Shown piece by piece: positions 52,228-62,648 of a DNA stretch of 64,000 bases. Location: the NCBI GenBank assembly GCA_963576725.1, contig OY755237.1, forward strand, positions 64,767,423 through 64,831,422, read 5' to 3'. The notes beneath the pieces are model-generated. The model worked only from the letters and a program-made list of their open reading frames with translations. It was not told the origin of the DNA and searched no databases. The translations under genes were made by a program, and so were the position numbers. The stretch comes from Azorinus chamasolen. Taxonomy: Eukaryota > Mollusca > Bivalvia > Cardiida > Solecurtidae. Position 1 is the stretch's first letter. Each line of letters starts with the position of its first letter.

Positions 52228-52477
52228 TTAACCCTTCTCTTGATGAATTTTAAAATACATTTCTCCTTCTTTACCCATGCCCTGTTGTATAATTATATAT
52301 ATCTTCACTGTGTACAAGTATTTCGCTATGCAATCACTGCTGCGAAGTGCACTGGTTGCGCAATCAACTTGTAAATAGTGCAGACCCTGATGAGACAGCT
52401 CCTGCAGGAGCTGTCTCATCTGGGTATTCACTATTTACTGGTAGGTATATTGACGTGAATAGCGAGCGAAGGGTTAA
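52228..52477 (-). mobile_element. TTAA-flanked MITE, GTAAATAGTG family
   Basis: Inverted copy with intact palindrome and TTAA ends. Confidence 0.85.
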
Positions 52478-52683
52478 CATAAAATTATAAATGACATTTC
52501 GTTATTATTTTCCACAGCATACGACTCTTTATTAAACAAACTACAATTCTATTCCATGTTTACAAAATATTAAAACTCGTCATTTATAGTCATCTTTAGG
52601 GTTTTGAAGGATTGCATTGCAAATCAGTTATAAACTGCGATAATACGTCATGAATACGTGGTATGATACCACAAACAGTGTTT

Positions 52684-52882
52684 GTAGTAAAACCTCTCTA
52701 AACTGGACTTCCAGTAGAGAAGAATTTAGATACTTTTATGCAGGTGGCTGCTTAATTCATGGTGAAAGTCATGCAGAAAGCTCCAAGAGAAGCTTATTGC
52801 ATGACTATCACGCTGCATTAATCTGACACCAGGACCGATACTTATACTAAATTTAACGTCCTGTTTAGAGAGGTTTGACTGT
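52684..52882. mobile_element. ACAGTAAAACC hairpin MITE, diverged
   Basis: Ends gtagtaaaacctctctaaac ... gtttagagaggtttgact; hairpin with mismatches. Confidence 0.78.
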
Positions 52883-52941
52883 ATATTGTTTTGAGATTAT
52901 ATACTTCATAGTTTGTAGATTCGTTTGGTCAGTTCCATGAA

Positions 52942-53094
52942 CAGTATCCATGCTTATAAAACTTTTTAGTTGAGTCTGAGTTCATTCTCAAGCTTTTGAT
53001 TGGTCAGAGTTGAGCCTTTGGCTCAAATCTGACCAATCGAAAGCTTGAGAACAAACTCAGACTCAACTAAAAAGCTTTATAAGCATGGACCCTG
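52942..53094. mobile_element. Hairpin element with internal CCAAT, copy 1
   Basis: Palindrome with ends cag..tccatgcttataaaac and ...gctttataagcatgga; arms contain attggtcaga and ctgaccaatc. Same family as 58535-58685. Confidence 0.85.
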
Positions 53095-53244
53095 AAGTGT
53101 CAACAAAGAGTAATTTAGCTTTAAACGTCTTAATGATCACTCAGACATGTCGTAATTCAATTTAAAAGAATAGACAAAGAAATATCTCAATCGAAGGGTG
53201 AACGCCGCTGTTGTTTGAATGTCGTTATACTGTAGAATATTGCC

Positions 53245-53464
53245 TGAACCCATTCCCTCATATTGACGACTTTTGACGACTCTGTAAAAGTCACTTTGTG
53301 AAACCATTGTGATAAATAGAGCATTTGCTCCTATAGGAGCAAATGCTCTATTTATCACAATGGTTTCAAACTACAAAATTCTAAAATGTTCCTTTTCTCT
53401 AGTTAACGCTCTATTTCGGTAGATTTATTCAAAGAGATATCTAATATATGAGGTAATGGGTTAA
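53245..53464. mobile_element. TTAA-type MITE, AGCATTTGCTCC family
   Basis: Best-preserved palindrome of this family; right TTAA intact, left now TGAA. Confidence 0.8.
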
Positions 53465-53805
53465 CGCTTCTACGTTTCAATATTCATGTGAGAAATAATG
53501 CCATCATGTATATTTATGAACTATTATTTTTTGTTATAATGGCGCATGATAACATTCATTGTTTTATCTGGCAGAAACTTGTAGAATCACGATTATAATA
53601 TCTCTTTAACAATCAAAACAGACGCTGATCAAATGGCCCCTATAGGATACGTCTTATCTGGGTCTTCTCTGTTTGGAAATTGGGTAAGAGACCTTTATAT
53701 TAAGTAAATTACTAAAGAACTCGAGAACCACAGACGCTACATATACACCATTTAGATGATCTATAAATAACTTTAAGCGCAGAAACTGCTTGCTGCTTAC
53801 ATATG

Positions 53806-54129
53806 TACAGTTGAACTTCGATAACTCGAACTTCAAGGGACCATACAAATTAGTTCGAGATAACAGAAGTTTGAGTTATCCGATTTCTGATATGAACAAT
53901 TTCTCAAGGCCACAGCTTAATACAGGTCTAAAGTAATGTTCAAAACTCCTACAGGAGCTTTCAGCATTACTTTAGAACTGTATTAAGCTTCAACACGTGT
54001 TTCTAGATATCTGTAGCGATACAGTTTAGAGCAATTCTGTATTTTAAGTTTTGGAAGGGCTAAACATTTTGTTCGAGTTATCTCGAAGTTCGAGTTATCC
54101 GAGTTCGAGTTATCGAAGTGCAGCTGTAC
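53806..54129. mobile_element. Long MITE with TACAGTTGAACTTCGATAAC ends
   Basis: Inverted ends over about 30 bp, with extra cgagttatc repeats at the right, and a central hairpin at 53920-53985. Confidence 0.78.
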
Positions 54130-54211
54130 TTACTCTTGACATTTTTGTTCACCTTAGTTCTAAGGACGTTCACCGATGGTGAACGAAATTGTCAACAGTA
54201 AGTAAATACAG

Positions 54212-54415
54212 TACATACTCTCTTATGCAACCACATACTTTATCGTTATGGTGAAACAGATAGTAGGTTAATGCAGTGCAAAAGTATTACAGAAATATCA
54301 TATAAGATCATATGGGAGCTTTCTGCATATATTTGTTCTGCATTAAGCTATCACCTGTTTAGAAAAACAAAACAAGAATAAAACTCCATTTGAGTGTCGA
54401 ATCAACGAGTCTACT
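54212..54415. mobile_element. Hairpin MITE, diverged
   Basis: Related to the ACAGTAAAACC family, with centre catataagatcatatg and the typical attaagctatcacctg arm. Confidence 0.6.
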
Positions 54416-54552
54416 GTTTTTCTGAATATGATATATGGAACGTTTTATTATATTTTTATGATTGTCTGGTAAGTTTCTCCTCTTACGTATAGCTAAAAGT
54501 CAACTTGTTTGAAAGAATGTGATATTTCAAAATGGATCACAGTAATATAGAG

Positions 54553-54688
54553 AATAATAGGTTAGTGCCGTAGATGGGACGCTTTATCCGACGAGGGGAG
54601 AAAACGTTGAGGCGAGGCTTGCCGAGCCTCAACTGTTTTCTCTCCGAGTCGGATAAAGGCGTCCCATCTACGGCACTAACCTATTATT
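54553..54688. mobile_element. Near-perfect long hairpin MITE
   Basis: Arms of about 65 bp, starting aataataggttagtgccgta and ending with its reverse complement, meet at a GC-rich centre (gaggcgaggcttgccgagcctc). A single RNA copy would form an almost uninterrupted stem. Confidence 0.85.
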
Positions 54689-55227
54689 CGATTTATCCAG
54701 TCAATATAGTTAAATGTCTTTTTTATAGACTCATAACACTCTTGAAATAATTTACATTGAAAATGCAGTTTTTCGATCAACGGATCCCTCCCTTTTCACT
54801 TCCATTTAGACGTAAATAGATCTAATGAGCTACCGCAGAGGAATATAGTTTCGATACTTGTATTACTAGAAGGGAAACGTGGTTGAATTTGAAAAATAAG
54901 ATGATTTGAATCGAGGGTCGATAAGTTATTTCAAACAGACATGATCTATATTCTTTGGTCAAATTCGAGTTACGTAGTCTCGGTTTCTATTTTTAGATTC
55001 TACCTAACGTCACTCAGAAATCAATTGAACTGAACAGGCTATATTTAGGTTTATGACTATCACCGCCCCTGTAAGAGTTTATCAATCAAATAATCATGAG
55101 AGTGAAAAGAAAACATTTACTATTTATCTGTCAATCTTTGCTTCCAGGTTTGATTTTATCAAAAACGGGTTTTGCCAGCGGTGGATTAAATTAATAAAAG
55201 TGATAAATCAACGTCATTTTGTATGTG

Positions 55228-55320
55228 GCCTCAGTGGCGTAATCGGTAAGGGCGACGTCTCTAGAGAGATTAGAATTAGGTTTTGTAGGATCAGGCGCGG
55301 GTTCGAATCCAGCTGTAGCC
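55228..55320 (+). pseudogene. tRNA-like sequence, probably decayed tRNA or SINE head
   Basis: A-box-like gtggcgtaatcgg (55235-55247) and a perfect B box ggttcgaatcc (55300-55310), followed by T runs. The acceptor ends pair only imperfectly and the anticodon arm (gtctctagagagat) folds as a tetraloop, so a working tRNA is unlikely. The 93-bp length resembles a class II (Ser/Leu) tRNA. Confidence 0.5.
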
Positions 55321-55740
55321 AATTATTTTTTATTTTTTTCTCATTTGAATAATTCTTCTGGTGACCAAATAGATCTGTTAGATCTATTCCATCAACATGT
55401 TTATGAATATTTACAGAAAACTAAAATAGTTCCATGTTTATAGAATCAGTACGCCTATCTACTAACCTAATAAACCTTCCACTACCGGAAGTAACCTAAT
55501 AAACCTAAGTTTATTTGCACCCCCTTTATTATGTCACTAGAGAAGCCTGGTGACTGGATAAAAAGCAATATATGTATATTACGCGATGTAAGTAGATTTT
55601 CTCTTCTTATATAAATGGCGTTGATCATTTATTAACAGTTTAAACAATAATAATAATAATAATAATAAAATAAAAATAAAACAGTATAAACCCCCTACAC
55701 AAATAAAAAGATTAAAATAAATATTGTTAGGAGTAGTGTA

Positions 55741-55948
55741 GTACAGAAATCCCCCGATACTTCAAACACAAAATAACCCCAAGCATTATAATCGGTCTTT
55801 ATGACAGATGGCATCTTAATGCAGGGTGAAAGTCATACAGAAAGCTCCTAGAGGAGCATTGTGCATGACTTTCAGCCAGAATTTAACTGCCATCTGTCTA
55901 AAAGAGCGTTATTTACTAAAATTTCGAAGTATCGAGTTTTAACTGTAC
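55741..55948. mobile_element. Hairpin MITE with GTACAG...CGATACTTC ends
   Basis: Ends gtacagaaatcccccgatac and ...gtatcgagttttaactgtac; hairpin ttaatgcagggtgaaagtca as in the ACAGTAAAACC family. Confidence 0.8.
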
Positions 55949-56527
55949 TATCGAGGTAATTCGTTATAGCCAGTAATAACTGTTTAAGGACTAAATGACG
56001 TGGCAAACGCTTATGATGACAGAACCCCTTAGGTTTGAAATGAAATAAGTCGACTAATATACAATAAATCTGAAAGGAAATTGACATTGTCTGGTTTAAT
56101 TCTCCCCGGCCATGTTTGTGCTAATCTGTTTAGGGTATGACAAGAGTCCTCAGAGTTCACGGAAATGAGCAGCACAACACTTACAAAAGTAGAACAAAGA
56201 GACTCATAGCGTATTTCATTATAGACACCATTAGTGCTAATTGTCTCTGACAGTTCTGTCTAGTTTCAGTATAAGGCGTTTAATCCGTCTCATGCTGAAA
56301 ACAAAACTAGTGTTTGCCCAGTCTCTGATTTGCTGAACTTTTCAATGATTTCCGATTCGGTATAACCTTTGAGAAACTATTGACCGAGTGTCAAACAGCT
56401 TGGGTCCTAATGGGATGCCAAGTTACAAGTTGTTTTGAACATATCGGTCAAGTTGCGTTTAGCATGAAAATAGTTAAATAAAGGGAGTAAATGAATTCTC
56501 CCGGTCGACTTGAGAAATAAGTATCTT

Positions 56528-56734
56528 TTAACTCTTTCCCTGCCAATGTCGCAGCTGTGATTACCAATGCAAACAGTTTGGATCCAGATGAGACGCCGAG
56601 TAACTCAGCGTCTCATCATGTTCCAAAATGCTTTTACCGCGACTTTGCTTTTTGAAACAAAAATAAAGAGAAGAAAATGAAAATTGAGGCACACGACAAA
56701 TATTGAAAACGACATTTGGCAGCGAAAGAGTTTA
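56528..56734. mobile_element. TTAA-type MITE, TTTGGATCCAGATGAG family
   Basis: Same family as 45358-45571, slightly decayed (right end TTTA). Confidence 0.82.
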
Positions 56735-57823
56735 TAGTTTAGTTCGTAGTTCATAATTCTCAGTTTGAGAATTTAAAAAAACGGCGTCCGTACCCAAAAA
56801 GATGATAACTGAAGTGAAATCACGAATAAATAATCGGGTCTTTATATACTGGTAGGGAAATGCACCCCAAAATTTGATCACAAGTGACCCGATTCTTGGT
56901 CACTGCGCCCAAACACTTTGGGAGATGACATTACGTTCCACATGACGTCAACAAATGTGACCATTCTGGAATAAAAAAACAACTCTTTAACATTAGCATT
57001 AGATATAAACCAGATTTCCAGAAATTCAGCTAAAACAGATAATTCATGGACAATTGTAAAACAAATTCTAACCTAAATACATGTCATATAGGATATCATC
57101 ACAAGAATAGGGAAAAACCCATATCCTTTATATAGCTCATTCCATTTTTTCAAAATTCATGGCAACTTCTTGAATATTACAGTATTAAAAGTTGATCTAC
57201 ATGTACTCTTTAATGTTTCACATTCTGTCAGATTAGTATATTGACGTTGTTGGCTCTTTACACGCTGATGGAAAGTATATAAAAGTTCTATACATATTCA
57301 TGAATACTTTGGATACGGATCAGGCCCACAGCCTTTGCTCAGCGTGCAATGAGCGAAACAAAACAGCGTAAAAAATGTTAGTGCAATTTGTATGTTACTG
57401 TACTGTATTCTGTAACTCTGTACCTGTATTTTTTATATATCTGATATGAACATGAATTGTGTAAACACACGTCACTTCTACTGGTGCAGCATCAGTCTAC
57501 ACAGGATACAAACACTAACAGAATATAGAGGCTACCTAAGGAAATACTTTACAGGTACTGTAATTACACTTGACATACTTGCAGTTAAAGATTAATGCCT
57601 GGGAAATAGTAAATATTCAAAACAAATCAAGCGGAGAGAACCACACGGAACATAAAACAGTTCCAAAAGATCGTAAAACAGCAGCGATGTCGGTTTATGC
57701 TGATGTAACTTCAGCATGAAGTGAGCGCTACCCCAGCTCACCACAATATTTTCTCCTAGCGTTGTCGGTGTTAACTGAGTATAATACACAATTCCATAAA
57801 GAAACAGATCTTACTAACCCCAT

Positions 57824-57930
57824 TAGCATACAGAGCAGACCCGGATCAGACGCGTCCTATAGGACCCGCCTGATCTGGATCTACTCTGTTTGCAAATGCG
57901 TGAAAACGCGTTTATATTAAGGAAAGGGTC
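57824..57930. repeat. aaacag hairpin with TTAA-element right end
   Basis: Hairpin agacccggatcagacgcgtc / gatctggatctactctgttt followed by ttatattaaggaaagggtcaa, a decayed TTAA terminus. Confidence 0.65.
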
Positions 57931-57954
57931 AATTTATCAGACTGTGTTGGACTT

Positions 57955-58145
57955 TAGGTAGAGATATGCGATGTCCAATCAACATACACTTTTTGTTTTA
58001 CATGAATAGTAACTCGATATCCAGTCATCATACAAAGTTTTTGGACTATTAGGACACGGAGAGCAACTCGATGTCTAATCAACACACCAACTGTTTGGAA
58101 TTTGAGATGATGCAGAGTAACTCAGTGTCTGATCAACATGCTAAA
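57955..58145. repeat. Minisatellite relic related to 12.2-12.8 kb
   Basis: About four decayed units with gcaactcgatgtctaatcaa and caacatac. Forms the left part of the segment duplicated from the gene A 5' region. Confidence 0.7.
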
Positions 58146-58534
58146 ATACAATCAAATTCTGGATATTTAAATTAGTTGGTAGCTTGACGCAGGTCAAATT
58201 ATACGCAGAAAGCACATAGAGCTCTCTGTATTACATTTGCCCTGTATGAAGCAGCCTTCTGCTTTTACAGATTCCTAAATAAAAAAAAAGTATGTGGTCG
58301 CATTAGCGAGACATTTATTTACTTTGTATTTAATAAATAAATGACACGTCATGATTACAATGTTTCCACCATTGTTGTTAACCATTACTTCAGAACAAAA
58401 CATGCTCTATAATTTACAGTGATACAAGGCTGTGTCAATGTATATAAGCACCGGTGTCTTTTAAAGTAAGTAACTGTAACATGCAGAACGACAGTTAGAA
58501 GGAGCTTTCCTATGGGAGTTCCCATGGGAGCGTT

Positions 58535-58685
58535 CAGGGTCCATGCTTATAAAACTTTTAATTGAGTCTGAGTCCGTTCTCAAGTTTTTGATTGGTCAGA
58601 TTTGAGCCGTTGGACCAATCTGACCAATCAAAAGCTTGAGAACGAACTCAGACTCAACTAAAAAGCTTTATAAGCATGGACTCTG
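58535..58685. mobile_element. Hairpin element with internal CCAAT, copy 2
   Basis: Same palindrome. It sits inside the segment duplicated from 13 kb, where the matching site (about 13810-13820, gggaacattctgtat) is empty, so the ends can be read as CAG...CTG. Confidence 0.85.
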
Positions 58686-58924
58686 TATTCCTCTCTTCCT
58701 GCATTAAGCTACAATCTGGTTCATAGGCACATGATAATGGTTGTTAAACTGTAAACAGTATACAAAATCAACACTATGATGACAAACGATAAAGACCAGG
58801 ACAATGGAATATCCCTGCTTTTAAAATCTAAATGGTTATTAAACAAACTGCAAACACGTGCAATTTATCATGATTACATTAGTTCCTCTCAGCCTGACTA
58901 GTACAGTGGTAAATACGCTGTTCC

Positions 58925-59035
58925 TACCCACTTAACGCGTTTCTTACGCGTTACCTACCCGTTTCTTAGCCGTTTCTTAGCCGTTTCGTTAAACGGGTTT
59001 CTAACCGTTTGTTTACGCGTTTCTTAACGAAATGG
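58925..59035. repeat. Cluster of CGTTTCTTA units
   Basis: About eight imperfect units of 10-13 bp (acgcgtttcttacgcg, agccgtttctt). Follows directly after the duplicated gene A segment. Confidence 0.65.
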
Positions 59036-59308
59036 GAGACATTCTCATTTACCTGTTGGCACTCCTGATATGTAGGATATGTAAAAATAAGATCAACAGT
59101 ATTTAAACTTTTAATTCTCGTTTCATTTCCATAAGATCTAGCTAGATCTAGATCTATATTAAACTATAGACCTACAGTCTCATTGCGTTCATCTATGTGC
59201 TGTAAAATGTCTTTTTTGCTACTGTACGTACAGTACCGTAGCAGATATAGTAGAAGCATTTTAGAATAGATCTAGATCATATCAATCTAAACTATCTTTA
59301 ATTCTGAA

Positions 59309-59520
59309 AGGAGGTGATCCAACGAGAGCATAAATTGCAACACAAAAAGAGAAAATTGCAGACTCGGTTTTATTGAGTCTGTTCATGAACAGTTATTGAA
59401 AGTGCAACACTGCTCACGCCCCCTAGCACTGGCTTAAGCGGTATTCAATTTTCAGAACAAGAAGTACTGAAATTCATGATCTCGAAGGACCAGAAGGTAT
59501 AACAACACTGAGAATGAAAA
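59309..59520 (-). repeat. 220-bp dispersed repeat with AATAAA
   Basis: Well-preserved inverted copy; cggttttattgagtctgttc on the plus strand. Confidence 0.7.
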
Positions 59521-60457
59521 CGAGAATTTATATTAATCTAAATTTTAAATTGGTTTAAAACGTTTGGATTTAACTTTGTGCTGAACATATATCTAGAATT
59601 AATCAAAACATAGTTTTCTTGTATTTTTGGAGAAGCTAACAAATCATACTTTTAGATCATTGGGCACATTATTTGGTATTTCTGTTACGTAATAGTTCGT
59701 AACTTTGTTGATAAGAAAGCAGTGGTGTGATCACTGTCAAGACCATTGTCCCCTGCTGAGAAAATAGCTAGGGGATTTACTGACCATCTGGCAGCTTTGA
59801 TCGTATATTTAGGCTGGTTAAATAATAAAGTCTTCAACTAAGACAATTTATTTTCATGCATTCATAACAATTATATAGTTAGTATGTTTTTAAATCTTTG
59901 AATGCGGGGAACAAAAGTACTGAAATTTGAAAGCAGTGTAAACACAGACAATATAGCTCCAACTTCAGGGTGTTGATCAGGGTCTTCACTAATATTTTCA
60001 TAGGCCTAATTAAAAATCATCTAGCAAATTTAAGCCTGGTAATAATGAATGGAATATACAGTTAAACAATAATGGGCCATTCCACTTTTAAATTTCGGCA
60101 TACAAAGGTTTAATCGTCACAAAGTAACACAATAAGAAGAACATTTATAGGTGAGCATAAAATATGCTTATTTGTTTAAAACGCTTTAGATCTACCTCAT
60201 AATGACGAAAACACCTTTGAACACAGAATAGGTTCAGATCAGATTGCTCACGTAGAAGCCGTTTGATCTTGGGTCTGCACTATTTGCTTGAATATTCGTT
60301 CTCATTAATAGTCATGAGTATGCAAATAAATTAATTTGAACAAATAGCTGGAAATAAAAGCACAGTATCTTATCTTCAATTTGGTACTAGTTTGATAGGT
60401 TTAGGACAAAAACTGACTGTGGTGTGGGCGATTTCGCAGGTATGGGTCATGGTGTGC

Positions 60458-61718
60458 GGTAAAAATGCCACAGGTAAAAATGCCTTAGGTAAATATGCCA
60501 TAGGTAAAAATGCCTTAGGTAAAAATGCCACAAGTAAAATGGTAAAAATGCCTTAGGTAATAATGCCTTAGGTAAATATGCCATAGGTAAAAATGCCACA
60601 GTTCAAAAAAAATAAATAATAACACATATTTATAAATTTAAATATGTTGTTATATCATTTCATTATCAATCTTGGTGTATTTTTATTTAAATAATTGTAT
60701 GAAAAATGTTTTTTTCATTTTGGACTCAGACAAAATTTCCAAATATTTGTTACTAAATAATGTTTTTATATACCTCTGAAAAAAAAATAAAAAAAAAAAT
60801 TTAAAAAAAGAAAGAAGAAAATATGTTGTACTATCATTTCATAATCAATTTTGGTGTTGTCTCTGTCTAATTTTTGCAAATAATTGTAATGCAAAACAGA
60901 GTAGATCCAGATTAGAAGACTCATATTGGAAATGTCTGATCTGGGTCTACTCTGTTTGTTAATGGAATTTGATAGATCTGTTTCTGTGTTTCATTATTGT
61001 TTCAAAAGATAGTATTATGTATTGTAACATACTAAAGATAAAAAAAACAAATCACAAGTAATGCAAAAACAGAGCAGATCCAGATTATAAGACTACTATA
61101 GTAACTGTCTGATCTGGGTCTACTCTGTTTGTTACTGGAATTTGATAGATCTGTTTCATTGTTTCAAAAGATAGTATTATGTATTGTAACATACTGAACA
61201 AATAACAAATATTTTGAAAATTGGTCTGAATCCAAAATAAACAAAAAAAAATTTCAAACAATTATTTAAACAGAGTAGACCCAGCCACCAAAATTGATTA
61301 TGAAATGATATTATAACATATTATTTCAAAATATAGTTTTCCTTTCATAAATTCAAAAATATTTGTTATTAATTTATTTTTTATAACTGTGGCATTTTTA
61401 AACAGAGTTGACCCAGACACAACCCGTCAAATGCCAGAAAATAATAATAAATATTTTTAATCTTGAATATATTTTGATGGTTTTATATATTAAAATTGAT
61501 TATGAAATGATATTATAACATATTTTTTCAAATTATACAGTTTTCCTTTTATAAATTTAAAATTATTTGTTATTATTAATATATTTTTTTTTAACTGTGG
61601 CATTTTTACCTATGGCATTTTTACCTAAGGCATTATTACCTAAGGCATTTTTACCACTTTACCTGTGGCATTTTTACCTAAGGCATTTTTACCTATGGCA
61701 TATTTACCTAAGGCATTA
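60458..61718. mobile_element. Foldback-type element with tandem-repeat arms
   Basis: Left arm 60458-60622 and right arm 61560-61718 are inverted copies, each made of about ten 14-bp units (taggtaaaaatgcc and variants). The order of variant units is largely the same in both arms. The middle is AT-rich and holds two aaacagagtagatcc hairpins (60891-60958, 61063-61131). No transposase frame seen. Inverted repeats built of short tandem units are the hallmark of foldback elements. Confidence 0.82.
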
Positions 61719-62470
61719 CAAAAGCTGGGGGTTAGAACGGAAACGGTTACATTACACATAGCCTTAAAGAATTTTTACTTGAGTACATTTTCTGAACATT
61801 TTGGTACCCATGAAAAAAGTCTATGGAGTGAACGATAGACCCCACTGGCTTCCAGAGTACCCCGTTCGATCCATAATATTCTGATATAGAGATGTAACAG
61901 TGAGATGTAGTATAATAGCTGTATATTTTGTTGAATATACGGCGAATATGGCGAATTAACGAATGTAGGAATAAAGATGAAATAATATAAATAATGATAA
62001 TTTATAGTAATATCAATAATAATAATGATAATAATAATAACGTAAAATCCACATTAACCCTATTAACTCAAGATATACTTAAGAGTACGCCCAGACCAGA
62101 CGGGCCCTGAAGGAGTCGTCTAATCAGGGTCTGCTCTGTTTGCGTATCGGATTAAATAGATAAAATTCTACAGTTTCGACAAGGCAAAATCTTCACATGC
62201 CACAAAGAGTTTTAAGCTAATTGACATTCATACATATATTATTTCTCTCATGTATACAGTACAAGCCCCGCTGACTTTTTGTTTTCCGCGGTCCATCGTA
62301 ATTTTATCCAACGCGGACAATGTTTTTTTTGTCCGTGCTAATATGCGGTCTTCCGAAGTCCGTCGCGGGTTGTGATGGGTCCGCGAAGTTGTCTCACCCG
62401 GGACACTCGTCGCCGGGTTCGATTGTTATCACCGCTGGTCGCGATGGTATCATCGTGGACTGCGATGTAT

Positions 62471-62648
62471 GGTGTACGAAGTGGTTCATAACTTTCCAAA
62501 AGCGCATCATGCGGTTTACAAAGCGCATCGTGGGCTTTCTAAAGCGCCTCACGTGCTTTATAAACTGCATCATGCGCTTTCTAAACCGCATCATGCGCTT
62601 TATAAACAGCAGCATGCGCTTTTCGAGAGTTATGGACCGTCCGTACGC
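62471..62648. mobile_element. Palindromic 18-bp array element, copy 3
   Basis: Same termini (ggtgtacgaagtggttcata and gtccgtacgc) with more diverged units. The right flank to about 62900 matches the right flank of copy 1, including accaatcagaattaccc and ggaactataattgttctgat. Confidence 0.8.

Larger units (their letters stand above)
57955..58905. repeat. Diverged duplicate of the gene A exon-1 neighbourhood, lacking exon 1
   Basis: Collinear with 12540-14905: the minisatellite, then ggtcgcattagcgagacatt (13212 / 58292), agaacaaaacatgct, gtaagtaactgtaacatgc (13744 / 58478), cattaagctacaatctggtt (13830 / 58703) and a block near aaatggttat (14837 / 58828). The stretch 13361-13736 containing exon 1 is replaced by about 30 bp. 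The Penelope fragment is also absent. Confidence 0.7.

Noticed and set aside
55053..55352. 99-residue plus-strand frame
   Set aside because: Its second half is the tRNA-like sequence; no conserved domain seen.
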